Assembly: GCA_018136815.1 (NCBI GenBank)
Contig: CM030931.1
Location: 4,904,148-4,968,147 of the forward strand
DNA: 64,000 bases
Source of the DNA: Isochrysis galbana
Lineage: Eukaryota > Haptophyta > Isochrysidales > Isochrysidaceae
Direction of reading: 5' to 3'
The first letter of the stretch is position 1, and every line of letters starts with the position of its first letter. Position numbers and translations under genes: made by a program. Of the stretch, positions 20,856 to 32,165 are shown piece by piece. The notes beneath the pieces are model-generated. The model was not told where the DNA came from and did not search any database. It worked only from the letters and a program-made list of their open reading frames with translations.

Positions 20856-23499
20856 TTACGAGATGGCCAACTTCGGCCGGCAAGTGGGTAGCGGCGAGAA
20901 CGCGAGTTGGCATGACGATCCGGGCACGGCATCTGCGTTGATTGCCACGCAGTTGAAAAACCGGAAGCCGCACTCCACGGGCGGGGGTGAGGGCGCAAAC
21001 AAGGCAACCGGAGTGTACGCAGCAGCGACGGCAGTGGGATCGCTTATGAGCGTCGAAATAAGCACAGCAGCCATTGTCACAACGGCAAGTATGCTGGGGA
21101 GGCGCTTGGAGCGAGGTGATGGTAAATCGAACAACTTCAGTGTGGGCGTGGTGGCCGCGATGGGGCGAGGCGCGGGAGCAGAACCGGCGAGGAATGCAGC
21201 TTCTTGCTGGAGGCTGCGCGTCGTCTCGTCCTTTGGAAGGCCAGCAGACGAGAACAATTTGGGTGCGCTGGCGGGCGAATTTCGAGCAGCAAGCGTGAGA
21301 AGCCGTGAAGCAGTACGCGAGAAGCCCCTGGCCTTGAGCTTGTAGATAGTCTCCGGAGCCAACAGCTTGGCCGCAGACCCCTTGGCGGCGGAGCGACTCA
21401 GCGCGCCCTTGAGGCGTTCCTTGGCTGCATCGTTGTCAGCCCCCTTGAAGGAGAGCCGTCCCTCAGTGCTAACGCGCTTGATGACTGTCGGGATGGCCCG
21501 AACCGATCGGTAGAGCGGGCCTGCATGCACGTCGGGGAGTGCATCCCCTAGCAGCATCTCAAGGTCTACCGCCTCAAGGTCAAAGGAGAAGGAGCTACGC
21601 TTTGTGGGCGGGGGCGCGGGGGCCTCCACGCGGCAACGTTTAGCCGAGGCCGCTAGCGATGACTCGTCAAGGGAGTCCTGGCGACGACGGCGAATGGCAT
21701 CAATGCGCGGCGACTCGAGCGTGTTGTCGAGGAGGTTTTGCAGCGTGGCAGCGAGGTCGTCATCACCAATGCTCATGGCCTCGGCTGCCATCGTCTCTAC
21801 GAAGGCGTCCACGACGTCGGAGGCGGGGGCCGGCGCAAGCGCGAGCCCTGATTGGGTACCACGGAAGCTCAAGTCCGAGGGCATCACCGACGGGGGCAAC
21901 ATGGGCACTTCGGCGGCGCCCTCGGGCAGCGGCGAGTCGTGGCCGGAATAGAGAGAACGTGGCGAGGACAAGACAGAGCTTGTCGGAGAGGAGATGGACG
22001 AGTTGAGCGAGCGCACGTTGGTGTTCACGCCGTCAGGTGCGTGATGCAGAGGGGCCGAAGGCGGCGAAAACTCGCCCATGCCGGCGGCGTTGATCCCTGC
22101 GACCATGAAGAGGTACGCATGCCCAGGCGACAGGTTGCCCACACGAGCACAGGGCTCTGGTGAGTCGGTGTTGTCGATGCCGACCTACGCACGGGAACGG
22201 TGTAGGGGTGTGCATGAGCTCAGGCGCATTTCCAAGCCGCCACAACGAGTATCTGCAGCGCGGGACGTTATCCAAATTACCTGCCATGAGCTGCCGCCGT
22301 CAATGGAGAAGCGCAGTTGATACGCCGTCAGCTCTGGCTCGCCGCTTGGAGGCGGCGTTGGAGCCTTCCACCACAGGTGGACGCCACCCATGCCGTCGGG
22401 GACGCAGGTGACATCCTTGGGCGCCCCGGGACGGTGCAAGTTGGCGAGATGCTGGGTCTGGAAGTTGTTGGCCGAGAAACATTTGTGGCAGATATGGCAA
22501 TACCGCTTGCCAGGCTTGGCCCGCCCACCTGCCCCGCCCGGCTTGGCAGCCGAATGGAAGACTTCGCCAGCAGGGGACTCAAACCAGATCACCTGCACGC
22601 AGATGGGGCTAAACTCTTGGCGCATGCGCACCGATCGCAGGGGCAAGGCCGCGGCGCGCGCCAATTTGCTACTTTTTATTCGAGAGGGGTGGGTTCAAAG
22701 CGCTTGCCTTCCGTGTTTTCAACTGAACGCGAAGGAAGAAGTCCACGCCAATCTCTTCCAACAGGAACGGCTCCTACAGCAATGGGGCGAGCGGTGGTGA
22801 GAAGAGATTTCAGGAAATGACTTTATGCGGTGGCTCTGACTGCTACGTGTGGCATTATCACCCGCCCACACTGCCATGAAGTGAGAGGCGGCTGGGTGCA
22901 GCAGCCGATCCCTCACCTCCTCGGTGTTTGGCCCATCGCAATACAGCTCAAACTCGGGCCATGCTTCTAGAGAGACGGATCCACCATTGAGCTTGGCGAG
23001 CATCCAGGCGGAGCGTGGCACAGTATTGGGATGATGAGCGATCGATGCAGCTGCGACGAAGACGAGCCCCGCGCCCACTTCCGACGCAATGTGCCAAGTG
23101 CTGGTATCCGCCTGTGAGGGAGCCGCACAGCGACAGTGGGAGAGAGGAAGGTGTTGGTATTGGTGGGAGTGGTGGTGGTGTGGGCACACGGAGCGCGCCT
23201 GGGCGGGCGACGCGTTTCAGCCCGGCCCTCACCTGGTAGTAGATGTGCAGTATGCCCGATCCTGCGGCGGGCTTGACGTAGTGCGGCCGCTCTCCGATGA
23301 CTGGCTCGACAGTGTCGCGCTGAGGGGTTTGAGGCGAAAGGGGGGTGTGGGGAAAGGAGGAAGGGCTAGGCGGGGAAAAGAGCGTGAGGTGGGTGTTCGC
23401 CTTGGCGCGCACCGTCCATCTGCCGTTGAGGAAGTCGACGCTCTCCGGCGCGCCACGGCTGATCAGCTTGGCGTGGCGCTCGAAGACGGCCGCCGACAT
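20856..23499 (-). CDS. C2H2 zinc-finger / fibronectin type III protein with C-terminal helix
   Basis: Five exons on the minus strand, all phase 0 with GT-AG ends: 23499-23413, 23319-23233, 23111-22917, 22592-22281, 22184-20856; total 669 residues. Residues 1-123 form a conserved-looking globular region I cannot assign (ESVDFLNGRWT, GILHIYYQADTSTWHIASEVG, SAWMLAKLNGG). Residues 155-176 are a classical C2H2 finger (C155, C158, H171, H176). Residues about 178-290 are a fibronectin III domain (PGAPKDVTC … YQLRFSIDGG … GHAYLFMVAGINAAGMGEFS). The long remainder is Ser/Pro/Ala-rich and basic in parts, with one hydrophobic helix near 590-612. The combination suggests an adaptor-like protein; its location is unclear because a zinc finger, an FN3 and a late hydrophobic helix are combined. 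Function is not known. Confidence 0.8.
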
Positions 23500-24099
23500 T
23501 GCTGGCTCTCGAGGGCGTCGGTAGCTGCGGGAGGACCCGCGCGCTCTTTCACGCCTCGACGGCAGTTTTATCTCTCTCGCAGGGGTGCGCTGCGGGGGTG
23601 CCCCGCGCTCCCCGGGTCCCTTGCCTCTCTTCCCCCCCTCCCCCCCCTCACTCTCTCTTTGCTCCCCCCCTCCTCCTCTACCTTCCGCCGCCTCCCCTCC
23701 CCTTTCTCCTCCCCCTCTCTCTCCCTCTTCCCTCTCACCCCTCCTTCCTCTTTTTCCCTGCAGCTGTTGGGTCCCCCCCCCCCGCGCGCGGGATGGGAGG
23801 GTGGGGGGGGGCGCGCGCGGGGCGGGGAGAAGCTCGAGAGCGGGAGGGGGAGAGGCTAGCGGCCAGAGCGCCTGCTTGTGTGAGGGCCTCACGCGCCTTT
23901 TGACCGACGCTCGGTAGAGAAGTGGGGTACTCTACCATTCAAAACAATACTACTCTAGTACTACCTCTGTTCCATCTCTACTGAGACGTCACCAAGGAGG
24001 CTTAGACACTAGTATTGGGGCCCCACCAAAGACATCAGAGGGGAGAGGGTAAATCGGGGTTTAACAGGAACATTTTGTTTCATCTCAACAGCGTGATTC

Positions 24100-24420
24100 G
24101 CACCAACGGACAGAGTCACAAAGAAAGGTATTCTTTCGGTGTCCGAGTCACAAAGAAAGGTATTCTATTTCTATTCGGTGTCCTCGAGCACATGAGCACA
24201 TCACGGCATCACGGCGGTGCGGCAAAGCATACTCATTCGATCCCTCCACCTTAACGATGCGCGCCAACACCATGCTTTTGGTATTGAAGAGAGCACTAAG
24301 CACTAAGCACTAAGTTCTAAGTTCCTCGGGGGGGTAGTCAGTATTCATTGTTCATTGTTCATTGTCATTGATCATTGATCATTGAATGCTTGCTCACACT
24401 CACACTTGACACTTGACACT
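24100..24420. repeat. Short tandem repeats in intergenic region
   Basis: Two copies of 'cgagtcacaaagaaaggtat' (about 24113-24165), a 'gcactaa' run near 24290-24310 and an 'ttcattg' run near 24350-24390. The rest of 23500-24840 shows only C-rich and G-rich promoter-side sequence. Confidence 0.7.
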
Positions 24421-24842
24421 TGCACGGTGGCAAAATAAAGGGGGAGTCTCGCCAATGCCATTGGCCAATGCCAATGCAATGCAAATGCCAATGCGGAATG
24501 CGCTGTGGCTGTGGTTGCCCACCAGCACCCTTGCTTGCGGGATGCCGGCAGACGTCCTGCCTCAACCGGTTGATGATTGATGATCGGCTGACCTCGGCCG
24601 GATAGCGCGCGACGGCCTTCATGCACGCCGCTCACAGCGAAACACGACACCATAGGCATCGCCAGCTTGTTAGAGCAAGGCTGATCTGCCAGCCGCCATA
24701 CCCGAGGCCTGAATACCGCCGCACCACCGCTATTGCAGGGTTTGGGATCCGTCCCCGCTGTGCCCATAGCGTCACCCAAGGCCATCAGTGCCGTTGCTGC
24801 GCGAATGCTCACATCGATGCTCTACAAGACTACAATTCTCAA

Positions 24843-24853
24843 GGCTATAAATC
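24843..24853 (+). promoter_or_regulatory. Possible TATA box of the cysteine synthase gene
   Basis: 'gctataaatct' about 105 bases before the chosen ATG at 24954. Position and sequence fit a TATA element; there is no other support. Confidence 0.4.
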
Positions 24854-24953
24854 TCTCTACTTTACTCCAGATGGACTAGCCGCACCCGAACTCGGCCGCG
24901 CCGCAGCCGCTCTCCCCCCTCTGCCGTCCTCTTTCGTCGCCTTCACCCGCACG

Positions 24954-26096
24954 ATGCTGATGCTGCGCTCGGGCGCGCTCGGCGGGCGCGGACTGGCCTC
25001 TCGTCGTCTCTCGTCCAAGATCTGCCAGAACGTGACGGAGGCCATCGGGCACACGCCGATGGTGCAGCTCAATCGCGTGGTGGGGCCACACTGCAAGGCG
25101 AAGCGTGTGCTCGCCAAGCTTGAGATGCAGAACCCGGGCGGCTCGGTTAAGGATCGGATCGCGCTCGGGATGATCGAGGCGGCCGAGAAGCGCGGCGAAA
25201 TCCACCCCGACCGCACTACTATCGTTGAGGCCACCTCAGGGAACACCGGCATCGGCATTGCAATGGTATGCGCCGCGCGAGGATACAAGTGCATCATCAT
25301 CATGCCGCAGCTCCCGCCAATGATGGAGCGCTACATCATCTGCCGCAAGTTTGGCGCACATGTCCACCTGACAGCCGGCGCGCCCGGCGCACCTATGGTG
25401 GAGAACATGTTTAGCCACCTCAGCGATCTGCTCGCCAATAACAAGGACTATTGGTCACCGCTCCAGTTTGAGAACCGCGACAACGTCCTCACCCATGAAG
25501 AGACCACCGGCCCCGAGATTTGGGATCAGACCGATGGTGAGGTGGACTTCTTTGTCGCGGGTGCTGGCACGGGCGGGACAATGGCGGGAGTAGGACCGTT
25601 CCTGAAGAAGAAGAAGCCGAGCATCGTGAACGTGTGTGTCGAACCGAGCGAGTCGCGTGTCATGACTGGCGCCGCAAGCGACAAGCACACCATCGTAGGC
25701 ATCGGTGCAGGCATCCCGCTAAAGTTCATCGAGGAGCTTGACCCAGGTGCGGAATGGCGGGATGGGCCACGCGGCGCCGTTGATCGCTTCGCCTGCGCCT
25801 CCTCAGAAGAGTCGACAGCATGGGCCAACAGGCTTGCTGCTGAGGAAGGTCTGTTGGTAGGACCTAGCACTGGCGCTGCGTGCAAGGTCGCATGCGACAT
25901 CGCGTCGTCCGACGAAGCCGCAGGTAAGACGGTAGTCGTTGTTTTTCCCTCGTCGGGAATCCGTTACATCACTCATCCGATGTGGGCCGGAATCAAAATG
26001 GAAGCAGCCTCCATCCTCGCCCCGCCACCAGACTTCTCCAACGCCCCGCCTCTCCTACGTTGGCGCTCCGAGGAATACGTTCCACCAGATCCTTGA
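24954..26096 (+). CDS. Cysteine synthase (O-acetylserine sulfhydrylase-type PLP enzyme), organelle-targeted
   Basis: A single-exon, 380-residue fold-type II PLP enzyme. The first ~25 residues (MLMLRSGALGGRGLASRRLSS) are basic, hydroxylated and lack acids, as in a mitochondrial or plastid transit peptide. The enzyme begins at TEAIGHTPMVQLNR. Key elements: NPGGSVKDR with the PLP-binding lysine near residue 66, the substrate loop ATSGNTG near 94, the phosphate-binding GAGTGGT near 203, and PSSGIRYITHP near the end. No CBS regulatory domain or haem motif is present, so cysteine synthase is favoured over cystathionine beta-synthase. The reaction is O-acetylserine plus sulfide to cysteine and acetate. 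An upstream in-frame extension to 24621 is open but looks non-coding; the ATG at 24954 was chosen for the transit peptide and the nearby TATA-like box. Confidence 0.93.
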   Translation: MLMLRSGALGGRGLASRRLSSKICQNVTEAIGHTPMVQLNRVVGPHCKAKRVLAKLEMQNPGGSVKDRIALGMIEAAEKRGEIHPDRTTIVEATSGNTGIGIAMVCAARGYKCIIIMPQLPPMMERYIICRKFGAHVHLTAGAPGAPMVENMFSHLSDLLANNKDYWSPLQFENRDNVLTHEETTGPEIWDQTDGEVDFFVAGAGTGGTMAGVGPFLKKKKPSIVNVCVEPSESRVMTGAASDKHTIVGIGAGIPLKFIEELDPGAEWRDGPRGAVDRFACASSEESTAWANRLAAEEGLLVGPSTGAACKVACDIASSDEAAGKTVVVVFPSSGIRYITHPMWAGIKMEAASILAPPPDFSNAPPLLRWRSEEYVPPDP

Positions 26097-26694
26097 AGAG
26101 AACAAGCAAGCGTCGGGCTAGGCTTTCAGGCTAGTAGGACTGAGCGCTGACACCACCATTTGGCCCGACTCAAATCACAACCGGAGGCAACTTTACTTAC
26201 CACAAGCGCACTACCGGAATGTTGCATGCCCGCATCATCGCACCCATGATAACCATCGTGAATTGGCCTTGCCCAGCAACCGGGTTCGCTTTTGGTCTAA
26301 GCTTCCAACCAATACCGTTTGTCTGTTCGAGACAAGTGACAGTTATATTCAACTAAGTTCATTACCTACTTTTATAAGTGGGTGTGGCTGAGTGAGTGGA
26401 GTGGGAGTGGCTGTGGCTGTGGCTGTGGCTTGTGATTTAGAGAATTGTTGAGGCATGGGATGGGGCCCTCCAGGGGCGACCGTGCTCCCGGAGGGCTGAG
26501 CACTGGGGCTGGAGGGAGGCATGGCATCGGCGGGAACACCGCTCACACGAGCATGGGGCGATGGCGGTCGAGAGAGCTCGCCCAGAGCCCCTGGGAGTGC
26601 TGCCATGGGCGCGACTCTCGGGAACTCTGGGACAAGAGAAAACGCGGGAAACACGGGGGGCGCGCGCAAGGAAAGAAAGAGGGCGCACACATGA
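26097..26694. other. No gene recognised
   Basis: 3' flank of the cysteine synthase gene. A 129-codon minus-strand frame ending at 26349 is rich in Ala, Pro and Ser and shows no family signature. 'gtggct' repeats occur at 26405-26435. Confidence 0.45.
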
Positions 26695-27340
26695 AAAAAA
26701 AACTTCTTAATAATCTCGCCGCGCGCGCGACCCTGCACAGCCTCCCTGCAGCCACGCCCGCTTCCCTTATCACCCCTCCACCTGCCTTGCGGCTCGTCCC
26801 CTCGTGCTCAACTATCGTTAAACCGATAGGGTCATGGAGCGCGCGCCGCTCCCCTCCCCTCCTGCCGCCCCACCCGCCGCGATGGATGATCGGGCCATGC
26901 TCGACGCCTCGCACCCGAAGCGCCCACGAGAGGGCGCCCCACCGACCAAGGTGCGCACGAGACGCGACCCGAGCCGTCCCCGGACAGCCACACGCCAGCA
27001 AGGACACCATGCCCAGCATGGCCACCACAGCCCCCAACTCCTCCCAACCACTCATGGCCACACGACAGCTGTGACAAGCCGGCTCAGAGCCGCATCCCAT
27101 AGGGAAAGCCGCAAGGCTGGGCCCCTACAAAGCCGCGGTACTGACCCCGTGCGACAGCGACAGCACGAGGCACAGACCTGGCCAGACATCTCACCAACTC
27201 CAAGGGGGGAACAGTCAAACTGGTGCAGCACAAGCTGCACCAGGGGAACGGAATGGCAGACCACCCCCAAGGGAGACCATGAAGATGGCCCTTGGGCCCA
27301 ACCCGCAGTCCCTCGAATGGGTGGAACGCTACGCGAAAGC
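26695..27340 (+). mobile_element. LINE copy: reversed 3' tail joined to forward 5' head
   Basis: 26695-26811 is the reverse complement of the LINE 3' end (aaaaaaaaacttcttaataatctcgcc … cttgcggctcgtcccctcgtgct). It meets, at CAACTATCGTTAAACCGATAG, a forward 5' head with ATG at 26834 (MERAPLPSPPAAPP…). The head's leader hairpin here is CTATCG/CGATAG, different in sequence from other copies but still paired. The open frame continues to 27346 without recognised domains. From 27347 to 27856 there is no supported gene; A/T-rich 'catatttt' repeats occupy 27770-27860. Confidence 0.65.
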
Positions 27341-27856
27341 CTCTAGTGGTAAACCCAACGAGGCCAAATATGAGGGGCTCCGAATGGGCTCCTCTGCCCC
27401 ATGCGTGCTGACCCGCGCCCGCACATCTCCCTCGCCCTTGCAGGTCAGCGAGGCCGCAAACGCCGCCGCACGAGCCGCGTTGCGTGGCGTGGGAGCTGCG
27501 GCAGTGATGCTGCGAGCCCCACGTCCGCACGCGAGGTCGACGGCGGCGACTGCTGCAGCGTGTGCTCGGACGACACCGCGGACGAGTCCACGAACAAGAG
27601 CCAGGAGATCGACTGCACCGAGGACGACCACACACCGTCATCTTGGAAGGTGGGCAAAACACCTTGCTAGATAGTAGATAGATAATAGATAAGTAGGTGT
27701 TCAGAGATCTCGGAGTGCGTGAGCGCGTTAGCTTACTTAGTAGAAAAGCAAAAAACTTGACTACATAACTACATATTTTCTACATATTTGGGCGTGGAGT
27801 CTACATATTTTCAACATATTTCAGCGACATATTTGGGCGATTTTTTCTACATATTT

Positions 27857-28176
27857 TTACCTACCCCTAGCCTGATGGGTGATTGTCTCTCTTGGTCTGG
27901 TGCTGGTGTGCTGCTTGTCACAGCCTGTGACCCACCATGGGGTGGGCCAGCATGGCTGTCTTCCTTGGTGTGGCCGGGGCCACGGGCCGTGCGGCGCGAC
28001 CTGGGTCACGCTCACCTGCTCGGCCTCTGCGGGCGGACGCGGTCGCTTCGCCAGCGACAGCTCCATGGGTACTGGGGGGGCTCCCGCGGCGGGGGACCCG
28101 AAGGAGAGGTGGGGAGCGGCGGCGCGCTCCATGGCAACCAACTATAAAGTTAGTTGGCGAGATTATCAAGAAGTTT
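27857..28176 (+). mobile_element. LINE copy: inverted 5' head plus 25-base 3' end
   Basis: The minus strand reads MERAAAPHLSFGSPAAGAPP… from the ATG at 28132 and remains similar to the 30109 head for about 60 codons. At 28152 the terminal palindrome (CCAACTATAAAGTTAGTTGG) meets the forward 3' end (cgagattatcaagaag plus oligo-T). Same geometry as at 14170-14517. Confidence 0.65.
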
Positions 28177-28248
28177 TTTTTTCAGGGCACATTAGGCCGA
28201 GTCAATTACGCAGTAAACTGGACACTATGCAATGGCCAATCCACCGCC

Positions 28249-29565
28249 TCAAGTAGCCTCGTCTGCATTGATCACAACGTACTCGCGAGACGAATATCCA
28301 AAGCGCAGAACGTCTTGCGGCAACAATTCTACATACTTTTGAGCATCGATTCGTTCTCCGTTGATGAACGAGCCGTTCGTCGAGCCTAAGTCCATCAGGT
28401 ACGGGCGTACATGCTTGCTAGTCTTGCCGCTTGAGTCCGTCTTGCTAGTCAAACGAAATTGGATCACCGCATGCTGGGAGGAACAGCTCGGATGATCTAG
28501 CGGGATATCACAAACCCGGCGCTCTCGTCCCATCAAATAGGCGGTCTGACGGTGCACATGGTAGGGCTCGAGGGATTCCTTCCCCTTGAAAACATACAGT
28601 CGCCAGTGCTTGCTGGGTTTCATTGCGTCGGGTGGCTCTGACCATTTGAGTACAACACCATTGACCTTGTTGGACTCCTCAGCTAGCTTTCCGGTCCGAG
28701 CGAAATTAGGTTGGGCCTACCAGATATAGAGGGCGTAGCAGTGATGTGAGCAAGGTACATGCGATCGCGGCTACAGAAATCGGCGCATATGCAACAAGGA
28801 TGAGCTGAGCGGTGGGGATGAGCGCCATGCGATCTGCCACACCTTTGGTATCACCAACTCCTCCTCTTTCTCTTTCTCGCGTTCCAGAGGCTCCAGCTTG
28901 CCCCACATATAAGACCCGTCTGAATTACGTGGAATCCCATCATCCCCTCCGTTCGCTCCCTGCTTTTGTCTTCGCGGCGGAGCCTCATCACCCAAATCCT
29001 CACCCGTAAGTTGGTCCACTTGCCGGAGCGAAAGGGAAATCTTCTCCGGATTGTCGCCCGGAAGCACCTTGACTTTGACCGCTTGTCCTTCGCTCACAAC
29101 CGCCTCAACGTTCTCGACACGATGTTTCGCGAGCTGTGAGATGTGAATCAAGCCGTGCTTGTGGTACCCGTCCAGTGCAACAAAGGCGCCGAAGGGACGG
29201 AGACTTACAACCTTCCCCAACAGAATGGCGCCGCTGGGTGGCAGCACATGCGAGCTCATCGGCTCCGGCGCGCGGCGCGAATCATGTTTCTGCGGAGAGC
29301 GCTCGCCGCGAATGGGTCGTGACGAGCGCTCGTGATCGCGCTCATGCTTGTCGCGCAGCCGTCCATACACACCACGCTCGAACGAGCGTGAGCGTGAGCG
29401 CGAGTCCCCACGCCGTGGCAGCGAGAGAGAGCGGTGGCGGCCGCGTGGCCCTCGTCGGTGGACGTCGGAGCGGTGGTCGCGTCGCCTCCGCTGCTCGCGA
29501 CTCGCCGAGCGAGACGCCGGCGAGCACGACTCTCGCGAGCACGACGACTCGCGGCTCTCCGGCAT
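28249..29565 (-). CDS. RS-rich / S1 / FHA protein (SNIP1-DAWDLE type with an added S1 domain)
   Basis: Two exons, 29565-28843 and 28716-28249, joined in phase 0; 396 residues. Residues 1-105 are rich in Arg-Ser and Arg-Asp pairs, typical of splicing-linked proteins. Residues about 108-180 form an S1 RNA-binding domain (ILLGKVVSLRPFGAFVAL, HKHGLIHISQLAKHRVE, VKVKVL, ISLSLRQVD), closest to the S1 domain of ZCCHC17/pNO40. Residues 242-396 follow SNIP1 and plant DAWDLE: NFARTGKLAEESN, GVVLKWSEPPDA, KHWRLYVFKG, then the FHA core (YLMGRERR, DHPSCSSQHA, DLGSTNGSFING). FHA domains bind phosphothreonine, and SNIP1/DAWDLE act in pre-mRNA splicing and small-RNA biogenesis. The S1 plus FHA fusion is unusual. 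The start is the first ATG of the RS region. Confidence 0.9.
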
Positions 29566-29792
29566 CGCGGGTGCCGCCGCTCGTCCCTACAGGAGGGGGG
29601 GGGGCTGGTGGTTTTCTTGTTGTGGGACATGAGAAAAGGGGGGTCCCTCCGCCGTCATGCCGTCACTGCCGCCTCCTCCGCCGTGGACCTGCTTAGCGAC
29701 CAAATCGCGTAAGAAGTAAGAAGGCACCGGCCCGCAAGATGTGCTTGGTCTTCTTGAGAGCAACAGGGTCAAAGGCCATGACAACCGCTGGG

Positions 29793-29833
29793 TCATTTTT
29801 ACACCCTCGTCAAACCGTGTTTGACTGCCCTAC
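29793..29833 (+). repeat. Third copy of the 43-bp motif
   Basis: GTCATTTTTACACCCTCGTC followed by a GTGTTTGACTGCCCTA block, matching 14126-14168. The rest of 29566-30084 holds no recognised gene. Confidence 0.5.
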
Positions 29834-30084
29834 CCCTACGCCTACGCACGCCAACGCCGCACACCGCCCACGCCCTATCCAAAGGTAGTACTACTATGAT
29901 ATATGCCGAGATGTCATAAAAATATTCTTGAAGGTGTCCGCTACGCTATCACGTATACTCCCCCCTTCGAGATCACCATTTGGCATCGCCTTTGCCTTTG
30001 CTCCCTCCCCCTCCCTTCCCGCTCCCCCCCTCATCCCTCATTCCTTTCCCTTTTAATACTTCGGTTTTGGTTTTGGGTGGTCGC

Positions 30085-31643
30085 CAACTAACTTTATAGT
30101 TGGTTGCCATGGAGCGCGCCGCCGCTCCCCTCCTCTCCTTCGGGTCCCCCGCCGAGGGCGGCCCCCCAGCCCCCACGGAGCAGTCGCTGGCGAAGCGGCC
30201 GCGCCCGCCATCAGAGGCCAAGCAGGTGCGTGCGACCCCGGTCGCGCCACACGGCCCGTGGCCCCGGCCACACCACCCATGGCAGCCATGCTGGCCCCCC
30301 CCATGGGGGACAGCTGGCTGCAGACACCAGCAGAACATGAACAGGCCCACAGGGCCACTCCTCCATTGGGCATGCCTTATGGCAGAGGCCCCTCCCGCCC
30401 TGGCGACGGCCGCACTGCCACGGCAGCGTGGCCCGAGACCAGGCGGCCCTTATGGGCACAACCACTTGACAAGACAACTCAAAAACACGCACAACACACA
30501 ACTCTGGAACCCCTGAGCAGGCCAGGCAACCTCAGCACTCACCACCCCACCCCACAGCCTACCACCCCACATTCCTCAGCAGCCTCCCTACAAGCCACGA
30601 CCGACCCTAGCCCTACTCACCCTTGGCACGCAGGACCCAGACCAAGAAGAAGACGACCAAATGACAGACTCAGACGCCAGTTTCGACCTTTCATTCCACC
30701 AGGAAGGGGACCTCGTACTCAACGAAATGGCGGTCTATGCCGCCATCGTTGAACTACTCCTTGAGCTCGAGGGCGTGGACCCCGAGCCAGACTTTTGGGC
30801 CCGCTCGAACAGGGGCCCCTGGCACATCGCAATCAATGAAGATTGCGCGCAACAATTCCAGACAAAGTACGGTGAGCACACGAACATCCGCATTCAAGGT
30901 ACAGACATAGCCGTTCGCACCAAGATTGAATCGATCGACGAAAAGATTAACAAAAAGGGCACCTCGTCCCGCAAGGCGCTGTACGACGCACTGCAAGATG
31001 TAGCGGCCCACGTGGTCGTCGAAGCAGAGGGCCTCGCTCAAGCATCTCAAATCACCTTAAGCGCCATCGTAAAAGCGATCGAAAGCAACGGCTTCACCTT
31101 TCTCAAAGGCAACCGCGAGCGCATGAAGCTCGAGGGAGAATCCGGAACCTTCGTGTCCAAGGTAGCCCACTCGGCCCGCTGGCACCTCTACATCTCAGCG
31201 ACGCAAGGGACCTTCATAAACGGGAACTTTCCGCGCAAGCTTCTACTCTCGATCGACGGCAAGACGATCCCCATCAACTACGCCATTCGGGCGTGCAAGC
31301 CTCTACTCATGCCTCCCGCCATGCAATCACAGCACAAGCTCATGGTACACGGCTCACTCAAAGGCTGCAAGGGTTGGCGCCCCGAGATGGCTTGCGGTCT
31401 CACGCCGATGCACCGCCTTTGCGAATGCGAGGCAGAAGCCGCCAAGCGCAAGGAACGCAACGAAACTTGGAAGGCCACACCCCGCCCAAAATCAGCGCAC
31501 GAGGCGCTAGGCAAAGCCCCGCCCAAGCAATGCGCGAGGTTCACCCAAGGAATCTGCCTCCGCAACAAACGTGGTGTCCGCTGCAACCTCTCTCACGAAG
31601 TCCCCGGCGCATGGATTGACAACAAGTGCACGATCCGCTGCCC
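30085..31643 (+). mobile_element. LINE 5' end with ORF1 (CCCH finger), truncated at 3' side
   Basis: It starts at the 5' hairpin CAACTAACTTTATAGTTGG. The ATG is at 30109 (MERAAAPLLSFG), giving one frame of about 500 codons to 31620 with a single in-frame TGA at 30514-30516. The second part (from MTDSDASFDLSFHQ at 30661) is a well-formed protein with acidic and basic helices. It ends in a CCCH-type motif (C-x7-C-x8-C-x3-H: CARFTQGI C…RGVRCNLSH), as expected for a nucleic-acid-binding ORF1 product. RT is absent: the sequence changes abruptly at about 31644 into the 'VGDYSDEY' repeat. Confidence 0.75.
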
Positions 31644-32165
31644 CTGCTCCTCGATCCTATTGTCGATGTCGTTCTTCTGCAGGCGACGGTGTCGCTTGGC
31701 TGATCTTGGGTGGCGAGGTCCGTGACGCGTGCGAGGACGGCCTTCTTGTTCTCCAGGTAGAGTTTGCCAGTTGCCAGCTGCTCGGTGCACTTGCACCATG
31801 GGATTCGTTTCAGCGTACGCGACCGCCGTGATGTATTCCATGCAGAGGTACGCGACGGCGGCCTCGTCTCGTCCAATGTACTTGGGCTTTGGGATCCTGT
31901 CGTACTCGTCGGAGTAGTCGCCGACGAGCATGAGCTTTGCCTTGCACCAACGGCCCATGTATGGCTCGATGAGTGCCCACATCGACGAGTAGCGTTCCTT
32001 GGCCAGATCCACGCGGAAGTCTCCACATCCACGGCCCATGCCGGAGGCTGTGACGAGCAGCATCGCCAGGATGGCGCCGCTCATGCCCTCCTCCATGTGT
32101 TCGCAGAACTTGAGGGCTGGGCCGCGGATCTCCTCGTAGGTGCGGTGACCGAGTCGCTTGGCCAC
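31644..32165 (-). pseudogene. Copy (c) of the 'VGDYSDEY' ORF family
   Basis: A 190-codon minus-strand frame from 32165 (MAKRLGHRTYEEIRG). It reads KFCEHMEEGMSGAILAML, GCGDFRVDLAKERYSSMW, YMGRWCKAKLMLVGDYSDEY and AVAYLCMEYITAVAYAE, then shifts frame at about 31770, so the C-terminal part is out of frame relative to copy (d). The family has no domain I recognise. Confidence 0.65.

Noticed and set aside
24621..24953. Upstream 111 codons of the cysteine synthase frame
   Set aside because: Contain a likely TATA element and non-protein-like composition.
30100..30516. Short secreted or host protein starting MVAMERAAAP
   Set aside because: The same start occurs at four other LINE copies; it is the LINE ORF1 head.
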